A stretch of 64,000 nucleotides of DNA from Lichenostomus cassidix (Eukaryota; Chordata; Aves; Passeriformes; Meliphagidae): positions 20,359,007 through 20,423,006 of the forward strand of contig CM039210.1 in assembly GCA_008360975.2 (NCBI GenBank), read 5' to 3'. The notes under the pieces were generated by a model. That model worked only from the letters and a program-made list of their open reading frames with translations, was not told where the DNA came from and did not search any database. Below, piece after piece: positions 15,409 through 27,440 of this stretch. The number at the start of each line of letters is the position of its first letter. The stretch's first letter is position 1. The position numbers and the translations under genes were made by a program.

Positions 15409-15749
15409 TGTTGGAAACTAGATTGCAGAACGAAGCTATATGAATATGTTTCTTAAGCTTAATTCAACTGTGTGACTAGATCTAAGGTGCCTTTCCTAGA
15501 AGATAACAGAATGTAAAGAGCCAGAAATGTGAGCATCGTAAAAGAATGTTAAACAAGATAAAGAAAAATAGACAGAGCCTTAGCTAATGATAGAAGAAGC
15601 ATGATGAAAAGCCTCAGCCAATTAAGAGAGTAGATTAGACACATGAACAGTGCTTTCTGTATATAAAAATGCTTGCTTCCTGAAAATAAAGGGACATGAC
15701 ACCGATACGTCTATGAAGATGTGTGTTATAGTATGGGTGACCCCCAACT
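15409..15749 (+). mobile_element. 5' LTR of D
   Basis: 341 bp, TGTTGGAAACTAG...CCCCCAACT, with a TATATAAAA box and AATAAA near 15,687. It differs from the 3' LTR (28,108-28,448) at roughly ten positions by eye, about 3 percent. Confidence 0.88.
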
Positions 15750-15751
15750 TT

Positions 15752-15771
15752 TGGCGCCCTGGAACAGGGAC
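15752..15771 (+). other. Primer-binding site of D (tRNA-Lys3-like)
   Basis: TGGCGCCCTGGAACAGGGAC follows the LTR by 2 nt. It matches the Lys3 site apart from two extra bases in the middle. Confidence 0.55.
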
Positions 15772-15810
15772 TCCGGACATTATGCTTCGAGCATGTCTGT
15801 ACTCAGAGTA

Positions 15811-16329
15811 TGTGGTGGTGGGTGATACCACCTCAGGAACTGCTGGGGAGCCAAGTGGTTCCAGTACAGCAGGGTTTCACTGGTGGCAAAACATCCCAGT
15901 CCAATTAACACGATAAGTCCCTCCCCAAATTATGTAAATCCCCCTGGCTGTAACCTAACCCCTGACTCCATCCCTCCCTTCTCCCCATTGGTTGTAGTGT
16001 TCCCCCTGCCTCCTCTGCCCTGACCCCAGGTGATCCCTATATCTAGGGACACCGAGGGCTCGTCCTCCTCTTTCACCCTGGAACCCTCCGGAATAAATAT
16101 CTGGAACATCCAGCTGATTGAGCCTCTGGATTCTTTGTCTCTGGTAACGCATGAGCTATCCGGCTCTCTGGGTGAGTGAGAATCTGTGCCTTACACCAGC
16201 ACGGGTGTGAGAAGGGTCTTTCTGTACAGCACCAGAGCAGTGCTGGCTGGAGTGATCTCTCGATAGCCTTAGAGACACTTTCGGTAAACGCAGAGGCCTG
16301 TTTCCACCCCTCCTCCCCCCACTGCGTTA
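15811..16329 (+). mobile_element. Solo LTR C, same family as the LTRs of provirus B
   Basis: 519 bp, starting TGTGGTGGTGGGTGATACC and ending TGCGTTA, with a perfect TSD AGAGTA (15,805-15,810 and 16,330-16,335). The sequence aligns along its whole length with the B LTRs at 34,625 and 42,264. AATAAA lies near 16,093. It sits in the leader of D, so it is younger than D. Confidence 0.92.
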
Positions 16330-16335
16330 AGAGTA

Positions 16336-17961
16336 CATATATTTGCGAAGCCGCCAAAAAATTGTACCGATTGAGCGGTGAAAGCAGGGGGGTCGCAGCA
16401 GAGAACGCCAGCTGGAGACGGGAAGTCACAGCCAAGGTGAGGAGGTCCGCTTCACGCCGTGAAGCATGGTCATAGGGCTTGCAGCGGCACAAAAAAAAAA
16501 TTGCTCCTTAATATTCTTGCCGAGCAAGAAGAGAGAGTAAAAGAAAAAAGAACTAGATAAGGTTATTTCCTATATTAGGAAGCACAGTTTCCCTGACCGA
16601 ATGGCAGGGCGTCAGCAGATGCCACAGTCACCAGCCCCGCGCGCCCGCTCCGCCCCGCCGCGGAAAAAGAACAGCAGCTTATGCCGAATCAGAGCCGCCC
16701 GCCGGGCTGAGACGCGCCGCGGCGGCGCTGCCCGCTGCAAGCTGAGGAAGCTCATGGTGGCCGCTCCGCCCATGCCGCTCCGCTTGGCTCCGCTCCACTA
16801 ACCTCTTAAAGCCACAGCAAATACCGCAACTAACACAGCAACTACAACAACAATCTCAGCAAGAAACAGCAGTGCAGCGCTGAAACAAAACATCTCCGGG
16901 GAGCGGCGAAAGCCCGGAGCTCCCCCCTGAGCATCCCGTGCCGGCGCTCCCAGCCCTCAGACAAAGGGAGCCCCGGTCCTGGCCGGTCCAGCCCAGCTCC
17001 CCTGCATCAGCCTGTAATGACTGCTCCCCGAAAAAGCAGAAGAAGCTGCCCAAAAGAAGCAGCGCCGAGAGCCGCTCCTCCCCCACCCGGCCCCCGTGTG
17101 AGCCCGGCGGGGTGAGGAGAAGTCAATAGCAAGAGCACAGCCAGACGAGACGTGAGAAAAGAGAAAAAATGCCAGCTTCTCTAAGAAAACTGCAGCAAAT
17201 AGCTGTTTTTATAGCACTGTTCAGTGGCAGAGAACGCTTTGTGATGTATAATCTTATGCAAAAAGGTTTTGCCAAAACCTAATATTACCCAAAAACTTTA
17301 AAGCTGCTTAGCTCGGCGGGGCCCGGCTCAGCGCAGAGCCGGCCGGGGCCGAGCCTGCGCCGTGCAGCTGAGCGGCGCTAGGACCCAGAGAACAAGTTCC
17401 GCGCAGAGCCAAGCAGAAGCTCGGGGTAGCTCCGCCGCCTTATTTTTCCTCCTCGCTTTCTCCTGTTCCGTTCCTTCCCCCACCCCGAGTGACGCAAGCA
17501 AGCGCCGGCTGGGCCCCGAGAAGTCTTTTTCAAAGCTCCAAAAATCAATTCCTAAATGTATTTTCAAAGTACCCTGTTAATTAGTGCAACTAAGTTATAT
17601 TTTAAACTTGTTTTTACCTTTTCAGAATGACAAAGCCTTACAGCAAAATAATTTTCCTGATGAGTGATAACACCGTAATTGATAAAACCTTGAACAAAAG
17701 CTAAATTCCTTGCTAAAGCAGTTTTAAAAGTGTTTATCTTAAGTATACCTCAGCAATGTTAATTTTTTATCTCCTCAAAGCACCATTTACCGTTATATGC
17801 ATAGTATCTTAGTTTATAAACCAACTCAGTGTTTTAAACAAATTTAGTAGAGCCCTTTTTAGAATATTTAAAGTGAATAGTAACTAAACAAAATATAGAG
17901 CTATAGCAATTAACCTTAAATCCTTATGTCAAAACATCGAATGATTTACAAAAAGTTACTA
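16336..17961 (+). pseudogene. Leader and gag-like remnant of D
   Basis: After the solo LTR the leader of D continues. At about 16,554-16,640 one frame reads like a Gag matrix helix segment (ELDKVISYIRKHSFPDRM). It is followed by a very GC-rich part with proline/arginine/alanine-rich chance frames, then AT-rich sequence from 17,560. I see no intact gene. It ends at the E insertion (duplicated AGTG at 17,962-17,965). Confidence 0.5.
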
Positions 17962-17965
17962 AGTG

Positions 17966-18375
17966 TGTTATCGTGGAAAACACATAATCACTGAATGATT
18001 ATATGCAGGTGCCTTTATTCTCGAGCTTGGGAAGTCGGGGTAACATCCACCCAAATCTGACTTCAACATGGGTCTGAAGTGAATACATTTTATACCTTCC
18101 CTTACCTAACAGTGGTATGATCATATGTTAATCATCAACATTGTTCTATTGTTTTATCCCAAGCATGACTTTAAGCCCCCCTCCTCCTGCAATATTTCTG
18201 ATTTATTTCACAGGTATGAATCTGCATCAGTTAACTGAAATAATCCTGATGTTTTCTAAGCAATCTTCATATTCATGTCAACCTGACCCTGTACAAGCAG
18301 TTCTTACCTACTCCCATTCCCAAAGCCTATTCTTAACTATCCCGATTTTAGAAACATTTTAACCCTATGTTAATA
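17966..18375 (-). mobile_element. 3' LTR of E
   Basis: 410 bp. The AATAAA on the minus strand lies in the CTTTATTCTCG segment. The first bases on the minus strand read TATTAACA instead of TGTTAACA, a change in the terminal dinucleotide. A minus-strand polypurine tract (plus TTCCCCCCTTT, from 18,376) adjoins it. Confidence 0.85.
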
Positions 18376-18436
18376 TTCCCCCCTTTGAAAGCATTTTCAC
18401 TTTATAGGTATGAATGCTTTCACTTGATATAGTCCT

Positions 18437-20076
18437 TTATACTGGATGCTCGTCTTCGAATCCAGGGTTGTCATGAGCATTGTTATGGATGCTGTTGTGG
18501 ACCGGAGAATCCGCAGGTGATGGATGTGGATCCTTGTTCCGTGTCACTGCCCTCATTATTCTTCGGTTCCAGGATGTCTTTCTCCATATCTCTCCTTTCA
18601 GTATGCTGTAGACTACCCAAAGTACTAGAAACGTAACTAATAAGATTATTAAATTTTCAATGATAGATTTAATCCATGAACTCACATTCCATCCTAACCC
18701 CTTGAAGATTTTATCTAACCAACTCGTAGTCAAGTCCTTTTGTTCACCCCATGCTCCATGCTTTATTTGTTTTAACTGATTGATGTCATGTTCTACATCT
18801 GCAGTTACATTTGGGATGTGGATGCAACAATGATCAACTTATCCTTTTAAAAACCCACACACTCCATGTTCTTTCAGGAGTAGCATATCTAAAGCCAATT
18901 GATTTTGTAAAGTCATTTTGGTAGTAGCTTGTAATTGCATGTTTAGTTCTTTGAATCCTTCCCAAGTAACTCTTGCTAACCTCTCTACCTGACCTGTAAG
19001 TCTGTACATAATTTCTCTGTTTCGGTAGTTTGCTATAGGGCCAAACAGAGATTCTAGAGCCCACCCAAATTTTACTCCACTAGAGGGTTCTTGCCAAGTT
19101 TCATCCTGATTTTCATTATCTGAAACCTCTCGTCTTGTTCTTATTTGCAAAAGTTCACGTTTCCCATTGAATGGGGACTTTTTCCAGATTGCACATAAAG
19201 TAGGGAGGCCCAGAGTAAATTCTTTTACTTTTCCATCTACGGACAGGTGGGTTGTCCAGGTACCATCACTTGTTGCCCCAATTGTCCTGGGCTTTTGATT
19301 GTACTTTTACTACATCCTATTTTTATTCTATAATTTACATTACCCTGTTTATGTTTGATTCTTCTACAGGCACAACCAATTCACATGGCAGCTGCCAGTG
19401 ATGATACTTGTTTTATCTTTACATCATCAGACATGCAATCATAGGTTCTATTACATGCCCACCAACTTACTTTATCTGCCTGCGCTCTGCTGCTGGTGGC
19501 AGTGTTTATTACTGCTGGATCAGTGCCATCTTCAGGGCCTGTCCATTTTAGGCACCAAGGGGTGTTTGCCATATATTGAAATTTTTGAAGTATACTCAGA
19601 GACCATGCACTGTCCCAGGGTTCCATCCGATCCTTTCTATCCTTTGCTTCACATTTCCATATCAAGGTGGTCTCTGTGACATTTTCTGTGACCTTTTGAT
19701 AGTGTGGCAAGAAGCATTGCCGTTTGGCAAGGTTTTGATCTTCAACCCACCACTCCAGATTTTGTCCCAACTTCCCATTGCTTAAAAGACAGTCCTTTTT
19801 GCTCAAGTACTGCATCCAATCATAACCTGTTATATTCCAAGTTACTTTAACTTTCTGCCTGGACTCGGGTACTTGTTCACATTCAATTGTTTTATTGTCT
19901 GGAATTTCAGGTAATTTTGATGTGATAATTCCCCAGTTTATTGGGTCTCCTGCTGCCTTTGGTATTGGCAGGCAGGCAGTTATTCTACTGATGTTTCGCA
20001 TTTTGGCAAAATCTTTAACTAACCCAATCATTACATTCTCAGCCCGAATTTCATTGGAAACTTTTATCACTTGCAT
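18437..20076 (-). pseudogene. env: env of E, broken
   Basis: Surface-unit sequence at 20,076-19,381, then transmembrane subunit at 19,150-18,437 in changing frames. The TM part has a heptad-rich segment, the LQNQLALDMLLLKEHGVC immunosuppressive-type motif, then a cysteine pair spaced C-X9-CC (about 18,858-18,822) with a TAA stop inside the loop, and a membrane anchor near 18,680-18,610 followed by a short tail. The C-X9-CC spacing is that of alpharetroviral TM rather than the usual gamma C-X6-CC. Frameshifts and stops make it non-functional. The same family is seen intact at the window end (J). Confidence 0.82.
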
Positions 20077-20217
20077 TTTTGCCTATACCTCTCTCTTCAT
20101 TCTAGAATGAAGAGTGGTTAGTTGATTATCCTGCATTCCATATCCCCAAGCAATATCACCCCCAATTAATATCCATAAAATGAGCATCGGCACAGGTACT
20201 AAGATAATTTTAAACAG

Positions 20218-23205
20218 TTAAACCCATCTTATCTGCAATTTCATCAGTCCCAGGGTTTGTGCAGCCCACAGTCTCGGATGGGTCTTCTTCGCTTGTGTGT
20301 AGTGTATCCAAGGATCCACTCCAGCCACCTTGACTGCTGTGAAAGTAGTCAGCAGCACCTGATGGGGTCCACTCGGTCCACTCCACCTCTCGTTTAAAAG
20401 TTCTTCGTCTCCAGGGAGAATATCGTGGACTGGATTCTCGAGAGTCAGCGGCCTATTCCACACAAGGGTGCTCCAAAGCTGTGCTAAGGTTTTCCCAAGA
20501 GACAGAACATGATTATATATTTCCTGTTTCCCTGCAATATGTGTGTTGTCTTTTTAGTGTTTGGTTCATCCTCTCTACCTGTCCACTAGATTGTGGTCCC
20601 CATGGTGTGTGGAGGTCCCAAGCTATTCCCAGTAGCATGCTCACTTCCCTTACCACTGTAGCCATAAAGTGTGGTCCTCTATCTGAAGATACCCCTAACG
20701 GCACTCCAAACCTGGAAATGATTTCGTGTAGCAGCCATTTCACTGTCTCTTTGGCTTGGTTGGTGCGACAGGGAAGGGCTTCTAGCCATCCTGAAAATGT
20801 GTCAACCCCCACCAGCAGGTATTTGTACCCTCGAGTTCTTGGTAACTCCACAAAATCTACCTGCCAATAATCTCCTGGTTCTATACTTACCCGAATTCTT
20901 CCTAGCTGTGCCTGCCGTCTAGCCACTGGGTTGTTTCTCAGGTAAATTTCACATTTTGACATTATTGATTTGGCCATTGTTAACATTCGTACTGAGACTA
21001 CACTTCGTTTTAGCCATTTCAGCAATGCTTCTGCACCCCAATGACATTCCTTATGTTTAATTTGCAGAATTTCTCTCATTATCAAGGGGGGTAGGACTAT
21101 CTGTCCTTGTGCAGTAACATACCACCCCTCTGAATTCTTTCGTGCATTCAGCAAATGTCCCAGTTTCTCGTCTTCTGTTGAATATTTTGGTTCTGTAGGC
21201 AAATTGAATTGAGACACCTTTAGCTTCGTAGGTATCAGTGCCATTGCTATTTGCACATCTCGAGCAACCTGTCGGGCTGTCCAGTCTGCCTTTTGATTTC
21301 CCTCACAGATTTTGGAACTTCCTGATTGATGTGCTTTACAGTGCATAATTGCCACTTGCTCAGGTTTTTGTACTGTTTTTAATCAACTGCAGAATTGCAT
21401 CTTGATGTTTAATATACGCCCCTTTAGAGGGCAGCCACCCTCTTTCTTTCCACAGTGCCCCATGTACATGCACTGTTCCAAATGCATATTTTGAATAAGT
21501 CCAAATATTTACCTTCTTTCCTTCACTCAATTCTAGTGCTCTGGTTAAGGCAATCAATTCTGCCCTCTGGGCAGATGTGTTTGATGGTAATGCTTTGGCC
21601 TCTACTACTGTGCTGATTGTTGTTACCACATATCCCGCGTATGTGGTTCCATTCTCCATGAAGCTTCTTCCATCTGTGAATAATTCCCACTCCAGTTGCT
21701 CCAGCGGGACGTCTTTCAGGTCTTCTCTCGCTGAGTAGGTGTACTCTATTACTGCCACGCAGTCATGTTCCAGTGGGCCTTCCTTGGGTGTGATGCCTAG
21801 AAACAGAGCTGGATTCAAAAGGTTAGTTGTCTTTAGTGTGACATCATCCTGCTTGGTTAGGATTGCCAGGAATTTTATCATCCTGCTCGGGGATAGCCAG
21901 TGGCCCCCCTTTTGCTCTAGGACAGTGGCTACCATGTGTGGCACATAGACATCTATGTGTTTTCCCATTGTGAGCTTCCTGGCCTCCTGTATCAATAATA
22001 CAGTGGCTGCGACTGCCCGCAGACATGCAGGCCATCCAGCACTTATTTTGTCAAGCTGTTTGGAGAAGTAGCCTACCGGCCTTTTCCAGCTCCCCAAACG
22101 TTGGGTCAGGACCCCCAGTGCCAAGCATTGCCTTTCATGCACGAACAGCTGAAAGTCTTTAGGCAGATCAGGCAATCCAAGCGCCAGGGCAGTCATCAGT
22201 TCTTCTTTCAGTTTCAGGAAGGCTTCTCTCTGTGCTTTGCCCCAGCTGAACGGCTGCGTCTTCTGAGCTTCATGCAGGGGTTTGGCAATTAGCCCAAAGT
22301 GCATAATCCACAGGCGGCACCATCCTGCCATGCTGAGGAAGACTGGCAGCTCGTGGAGATTCTGGGGCTCTGGAATATCACAAATAGCTTGGATACGGTT
22401 AGTACCTAATTTTCTCTGCCCTTGTGAGATTTCACATCCCAGGTAAATTACAGTCTGTTGGGCAATTTTTGCCTTTTCCCTGGACACTTTGTATGCTCCC
22501 ATGCCCAGTGAGATTAAAATCTCAGTTGTTACCTTTATGCAGGTTTCCTTTTCTTCTGTTGCTATCAGTATATCATCAGCATACTGTAGCAGGAGGTATT
22601 GATCTTTTGGTACTTGCCTCTCTTTGGTCCAGATCTCCAGCTGCTTTGCCAGTTGGTTTCCAAATAAGGTGGGGGAGTTCTTGTACCCCATGGGAAGCTG
22701 AGTCCACATGCGCTGGGTCTTCCTTTCATTCTCTGGATTTTCCCATTCAAAAGTGAACAGCTTCCTACCTTCTTTGTCAAGGGGTATGCAGAAAGGCATC
22801 TTTTAAGTCAATTACGGTAAACCACTTATAAATCTCTTTTACAAATGTTAACAATGTATAGGGGTTAGCAATTACTGGATAAATGTCTTTGGTTATTGCA
22901 TTTATTGCCCTTAGATCCTATACTAGCCTGTAATCTCCATTGGGTTTCTTTACCGGGAATATTGGGATATTATACTCTAATTTGCACTCTGCCAGAATTT
23001 AATATTTTAGGAATTTATTAACAGTCTTTGCTATGCCGTGCCTCCGGTATTGTTTTACCTGCATGGTTTTTCCTTCCTCTTTTAACTCTACATGTACTGA
23101 CTGTGCCAACTTAGATTTTCCAGGTATGTCCATCTCCCATACTGAGGGAATTACGGCATTCTCCACTTCCTCTGGGATTGCAGAGACTGGTTTCTCTTTT
23201 ATCAT
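20218..23205 (-). pseudogene. pol: pol of E (RT, RNase H, integrase), broken
   Basis: Gamma-type Pol in three blocks. RT has LPMGYKNSPTLF and a YADD catalytic loop (LLQYADDILIA). RNase H has WELFTDGRSF. Integrase has a zinc-binding region, WQVDFVELP (first D), SSDRGPHF (second D) and SSGQVERMN (E), so the DDE triad is present. Breaks: a gap and stops around 22,800-23,000, and a frameshift near 21,356 at a T run between RNase H and integrase. The integrase C-terminal part continues in another frame to 20,218. Confidence 0.88.
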
Positions 23206-23755
23206 TCAGATTTTTTTTTTCTTTTTCTTTTTTTTTTCTTTTTTTTTTTGACTCCGGAATTCTCATTAATAACTCACCATTCTCAAAAGTTACCACTGCT
23301 TCCAATTTTGCCAGTAAAACATGGGACATATAAAAATTAATGAGTCAATACTTTGTTTCCAAAACACAGGTCTAGGGGTTGCAGAAATGGCCATTTTTCC
23401 TCTTTCCCTGTGGCCCAACTGTTATGGTAGATTTATCTGTCCTTCTAGATCGTTTAAAACCGAATATGTGGCCCCCCTGTCGATTAAAAAAATCCCACCG
23501 CTTCTTCTCCTAACTGTGAAGTTGCCAGCGGTTGCTGGGTCGCAGCGCCCTTGGCAACCTCTTCCTGCTGGAGCTGAGCATTCCAGTGGAACCGGTTGGG
23601 ATACCTGTCTTTCCAATGACAAATGGCACATTCATCAAAAGCTAATGGCCTCCCCCCCCCCCCGACCTCTTCCAAACCCCTTGCCACACTCCTACCCCCG
23701 TACAACTGCCAAGAGCTGCCCTTCTATTGTTATAAACTTTCCAAGTTATTTCAAG
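23206..23755 (-). pseudogene. pro: Nucleocapsid/protease remnant of E
   Basis: Contains a retropepsin-like motif (FLIDRGATYSVLN, about 23,500-23,460), where the usual T of D-T-G is R, so the active site is altered. A cysteine/histidine-containing segment (CAICHWKDRYPNRFHW) upstream may derive from nucleocapsid. A long pyrimidine-only tract (23,209-23,248 on plus) interrupts the frame. Confidence 0.65.
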
Positions 23756-23955
23756 TAATTTGTCCAGATTTCTTAATTCTTCCCCTTCCAATTCCTATAA
23801 CCTTTTTCTCGGGTTTTTTTTGTTTGTTTGTTTTTCTCTTTTTTTTTTCTTTTTCCTTTTTCCTTTTTTTCTTTTTTTTTCTGTAACTCTAAGTACCATC
23901 TCTCTGAGTTTTCATAATCATTTTCACTACCCTAGCAACCTTATCAGGGTTTTCT

Positions 23956-24948
23956 CTATAGGTTCCAGCTGACTGTTTCCATATAACCAAACCTCCTGAC
24001 ATATACCAGTCCGTCCACCCCCACCCCTTGTCTTAAAATTACAATTTTCTTTTGCTTACCAAGTCTTGGCAGACTCTTTCCCATCCTGGAATGGGTCCAA
24101 TGGGCTATGGGTCCACCACCACCACCCCCACCGCTGTCCAGTCCCCTGGTACCCCCTCCCCCACACCCCTGTACCGAAACCAAACTGCGGTCATCCACGG
24201 GCAAGGGTAGAAAGGGGCTGCCACAAGCAGGTGAAGAGGGCATGGGTGGCAGGGGGGGACATCCCCAGGGAGGTGTAGGTGGGAAAGGTGGGCACCCCCG
24301 AGAAGGCGCAGGCGGTGTAGAGTCAGACCCTGTAGGAACCACTAGTAAATCCCTTTCCAATATATCTTTCCAATATAAACTCTCATTCAATGTCAAGCGT
24401 TTTAAACAGTCGTTCCCTTGAATGCAAGCCAGACATTTATCGTTGCAACCTGCCACATCAACCAAACCACCCTCCGACAGCCACCCTGGGTTTTCTCGCA
24501 AACAGAAAAATAAATCAACATACGGAACTTCATCTAATTTTCCCTTATGCTTACAAAACAACAACAAATGAGAAATCAGGTCAGATTGCAAAGAACCATT
24601 TTCAGGCCACTTTCTTCCAGCCTGCAAAACATATGTTGGCCACTGAAAATTACAAAACTCAATCAGCGTATCCTTACGCAATCCTTGGCCAAAATTACAT
24701 TGCTTCCAATGTGCTAACAAGCACCCCAAAGGAGAATTACGAGATATAGGAGCATTGCCACCCAAAATACCTTTAAGCTTCTCCATTTCCACTTGCCGAC
24801 TCCGCAATGCTTTCGCAATTGTCTTAGGAGCGGCGCCTGGGCATACCAGCAGGAATTCCTTAGCCCAACCAAGCATAGCTTTTGCTGCGTCTTACTGGCA
24901 GGCAACCAAACCACCATTAAAAGGCACCTTACCTTCCCCAGGGGACAT
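23956..24948 (-). pseudogene. gag: gag of E, N-terminal part only
   Basis: The ATG at 24,948-24,946 opens a frame that meets a TAA after 18 codons and then continues to 23,956. The matrix domain has the gamma-type pattern SPLGCLLAHWKQ and FCNFQWPTYVL. A proline-rich stretch (PPLPPMP, PTPPWGCPP) follows, with a glycine run, and then the frame ends. Capsid and its major homology region are not found between here and the protease remnant, so a deletion is likely. A second pyrimidine-rich tract (23,800-23,880 on plus) lies in that gap. Confidence 0.75.
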
Positions 24949-25048
24949 TGTGAGCGGCGGAGGGTCGCGGCGCGATGGGCTCCCCGAGAATCCCTCGGTG
25001 CCGGCTGGAGCGTGATCAGGTCGCGGGGTCCTCAGCAGCGCTCACAGG

Positions 25049-25066
25049 GTCCCACCTGGGTCGCCA
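25049..25066 (-). other. Primer-binding site of E (Arg-like)
   Basis: The minus strand reads TGGCGACCCAGGTGGGAC, 3 nt from the LTR end. The TGGCGACC start matches tRNA-Arg acceptor ends; the rest matches an Arg isoacceptor T-stem only partly. Confidence 0.5.
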
Positions 25067-25069
25067 AAA

Positions 25070-25484
25070 TGTTAGCGTGGAAAACACATAATCACGGAAT
25101 GATTATATGCAGGTGCCTTTATTCTCGAGCTTGGGAAGTCGGGGTAACATCCACCCAAATCTGACTTCAACATGGGTCTGAAGTGAATACATTTTATACC
25201 TTCCCTTACCTAACAGTGGTATGATCATATGTTAATCATCAACTTAACATTGTTCTATTGTTTTATCCCAAGCATGACTTTAAGCCCCCCTCCTCCCGCA
25301 ATATTTCTGATTTATTTCGCAGGTGTGAATCCACATCAGTTAACTGAAACAATCCCGATGTTTTCTAAGCAATCTTCGTATTCATGTCAACCTGACCCTG
25401 TACAAGCAGTTCTTACCTACTCCCATTCCCAAAGCCTATTCCTAACTATCCAGATTTTAGAAACATTTTAACCCTATGTTAACA
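25070..25484 (-). mobile_element. 5' LTR of E
   Basis: 415 bp, minus-strand TGTTAACATAGGG...CGCTAACA. The outer flank AGTG (25,485-25,488) matches the duplication at 17,962-17,965. Confidence 0.87.
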
Positions 25485-25488
25485 AGTG

Positions 25489-27440
25489 CAATTAACTGTG
25501 TGAAGCTCACACTAAGCTTAACCCCATGTATGTTATTTGTAGAAGCATCCAAAATAACTACCTCACTAAATTTAAAGAAATGTTTTTGTTTACAAGTATT
25601 ACTTAAAACAATATATGTGTGTAAGTATGACAGTACTGCAGCAGCAAACGTTAAAAATACTGTTCTAACTTCTTAAGTATTTTAAATTTGTAAATTAAGC
25701 CTGTAAGTAAAACTCTACTGTTATAGTAAATTTTACATGAATCAGCTACTAAATAGTTTAAACTACCTATTAAGTGCCATTGAAGTTAAGTTCAAATCAT
25801 ACCTTAATGAGCTTACCTAAAACAAAAGCTAGACAAAGTTTAAAAATTAAAAAGCATTTAAATTTATTAAAAAGCCTTCAAAGTGCATTTAAAGCAAACA
25901 AAGCCTAAGTGAAAAGCTACACCCAAAATAGATGATAGCTCCCGAGTTTTTCATATTTTATAAGTTCTATTAATTTAGATATTGAGTTTTAATCCTCCAA
26001 TTACAGTTTCAAGCAATGATGTCAATTACTGCAAGTTTGCTCCCTACAGTTATGTGTTGTTTACATATATTGTAGCCTGAGTCAGTGAGCTATCCTTGAA
26101 GTTCAAGTTTAAAAAAAAAAAATTGTTTTGTCTAAAAATGCTGAGAACAAGAGTTCTAACATCCTATATAGTGTCCAAAGTTATACTCAAAAATCACAGG
26201 TACCCACAAAATATAAAAGCTAAAAGTCCCAAAGCATCACAAATTATGTTAATTTTAAATTCTGTTAAGTTTAAATTCTATTGAAGTTCTGTTAAAGTTG
26301 GATGAGTTTGGGTTTTATTACAAGTACATTATGTTAAGTTTGAGTCAATTTAAGTTTAGACAATCGTTATTTTAAATTCCATTGAGTTTAAATTCAATTA
26401 AAGCTAAGTCTGTTCAATTTAAGTGTTGCTCAATTTAATATTTATTATTTTTTAAGTTCTGTTACTTTTATCTTCTGTTAAATTCTATCAAGATTGAATT
26501 CTGTTCATTTTCAGTAATGTTAATTTTAGGTTTTATCCAGTTTACATTTTGTTATATTTTGCTCACTTATTTTAAAGAACACAGTTCTGCAGCTATAAAA
26601 ATAAGATGAAAATTTACAACAGAAACCTTCCTAATTTAACCATGTGAACACACAGTCTGTAAAATGCTTACTGTCGTCAAAACTTCTAAATATCCAGTTG
26701 TTTTAAATTTGTTAGTTAATGTTCTCAAAAACCTTTGCAGTTTTATTTTCCACAAGTGAAACAGAATGAGTGAGAGCTTCAAACAATGCTGCACGTGCAC
26801 AATTCAATTATTTTAAAAATTATTTATAGTACCATTGATTGTTTAGTTAAAGTTAAATGATAATACCTGCTACTTTCAAATATTTCACGTTACCTTGTGT
26901 AGTTATCTGCAAAAACTGTATCATTTTAAGACACTTTCCTAATTAATATTAATAAAAGCTTGTTTATAAAATGTTTTAAGAAAACCCTCCTAGTTAAGGC
27001 CTGGGCTCTGGCCAAGCCCTAGTCCTAACTAGTTGGGAAATATGCCATCAGTCCCAGTTGTTTCTGCACTAAAAATATGATCGAGTCATTTTGACTTGCT
27101 AAATTAAACTTAAAAAAGCTAGACTCTCTTCCAGGTAAACTTGGAATCCTTGCCCGGGAAACGTTCTCCAAGCCCTACCTGTGAAATGAAGTTCTCCAGC
27201 AATTGCAGTCCCTAAGTGATAGCAAAGTAGTTAAACAATTAATGATGTATTTTCTTAAGTAAGCTTCTTGTTTCATTTCATGTATTGTTACACTTTTGTG
27301 TAATTTTCACCTTTTTATAGAAAGAAACACATCTTGTCAAAAACAAAAAGAGGGGAGGTATAACCTCTCGCAACTAGACAATGCAATATTTGCGCAAAAA
27401 ATTTTTTTGTGTGTAAAAATGTAATTTTGCTTTTTAGAAC
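25489..27440 (+). other. AT-rich repeated spacer and conserved block of D
   Basis: No gene. From about 25,770 to 26,560 there are many degenerate copies of a unit close to TTTAAATTCTGTTAAG. From about 26,930 to 27,200 follows a higher-complexity block (AAAGCTTGTTTATAAAATGTT, CTCTGGCCAAGCC, GTAAACTTGGAATCCTTGCC, CTCCAAGC) that has a clear counterpart in F at 30,540-30,830 on the opposite strand, in the same position relative to the element's 3' end. Confidence 0.7.

Larger units (their letters stand above)
17966..25484 (-). mobile_element. Provirus E, gamma-like, inside D
   Basis: The LTRs at 17,966-18,375 and 25,070-25,484 are nearly identical in order and sequence. The TSD is AGTG (4 bp; an extra A is also shared), which fits gamma-type integrases. 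In minus-strand order: 5' LTR, Arg-like PBS, gag, protease remnant, pol, env, polypurine tract, 3' LTR. Every gene is broken. The capsid part of gag is missing. Confidence 0.88.

Noticed and set aside
16601..17567. Arginine/alanine-rich frames in the D leader as genes
   Set aside because: Both strands are open because of high GC; the frames lack domains and are unlike retroviral proteins.
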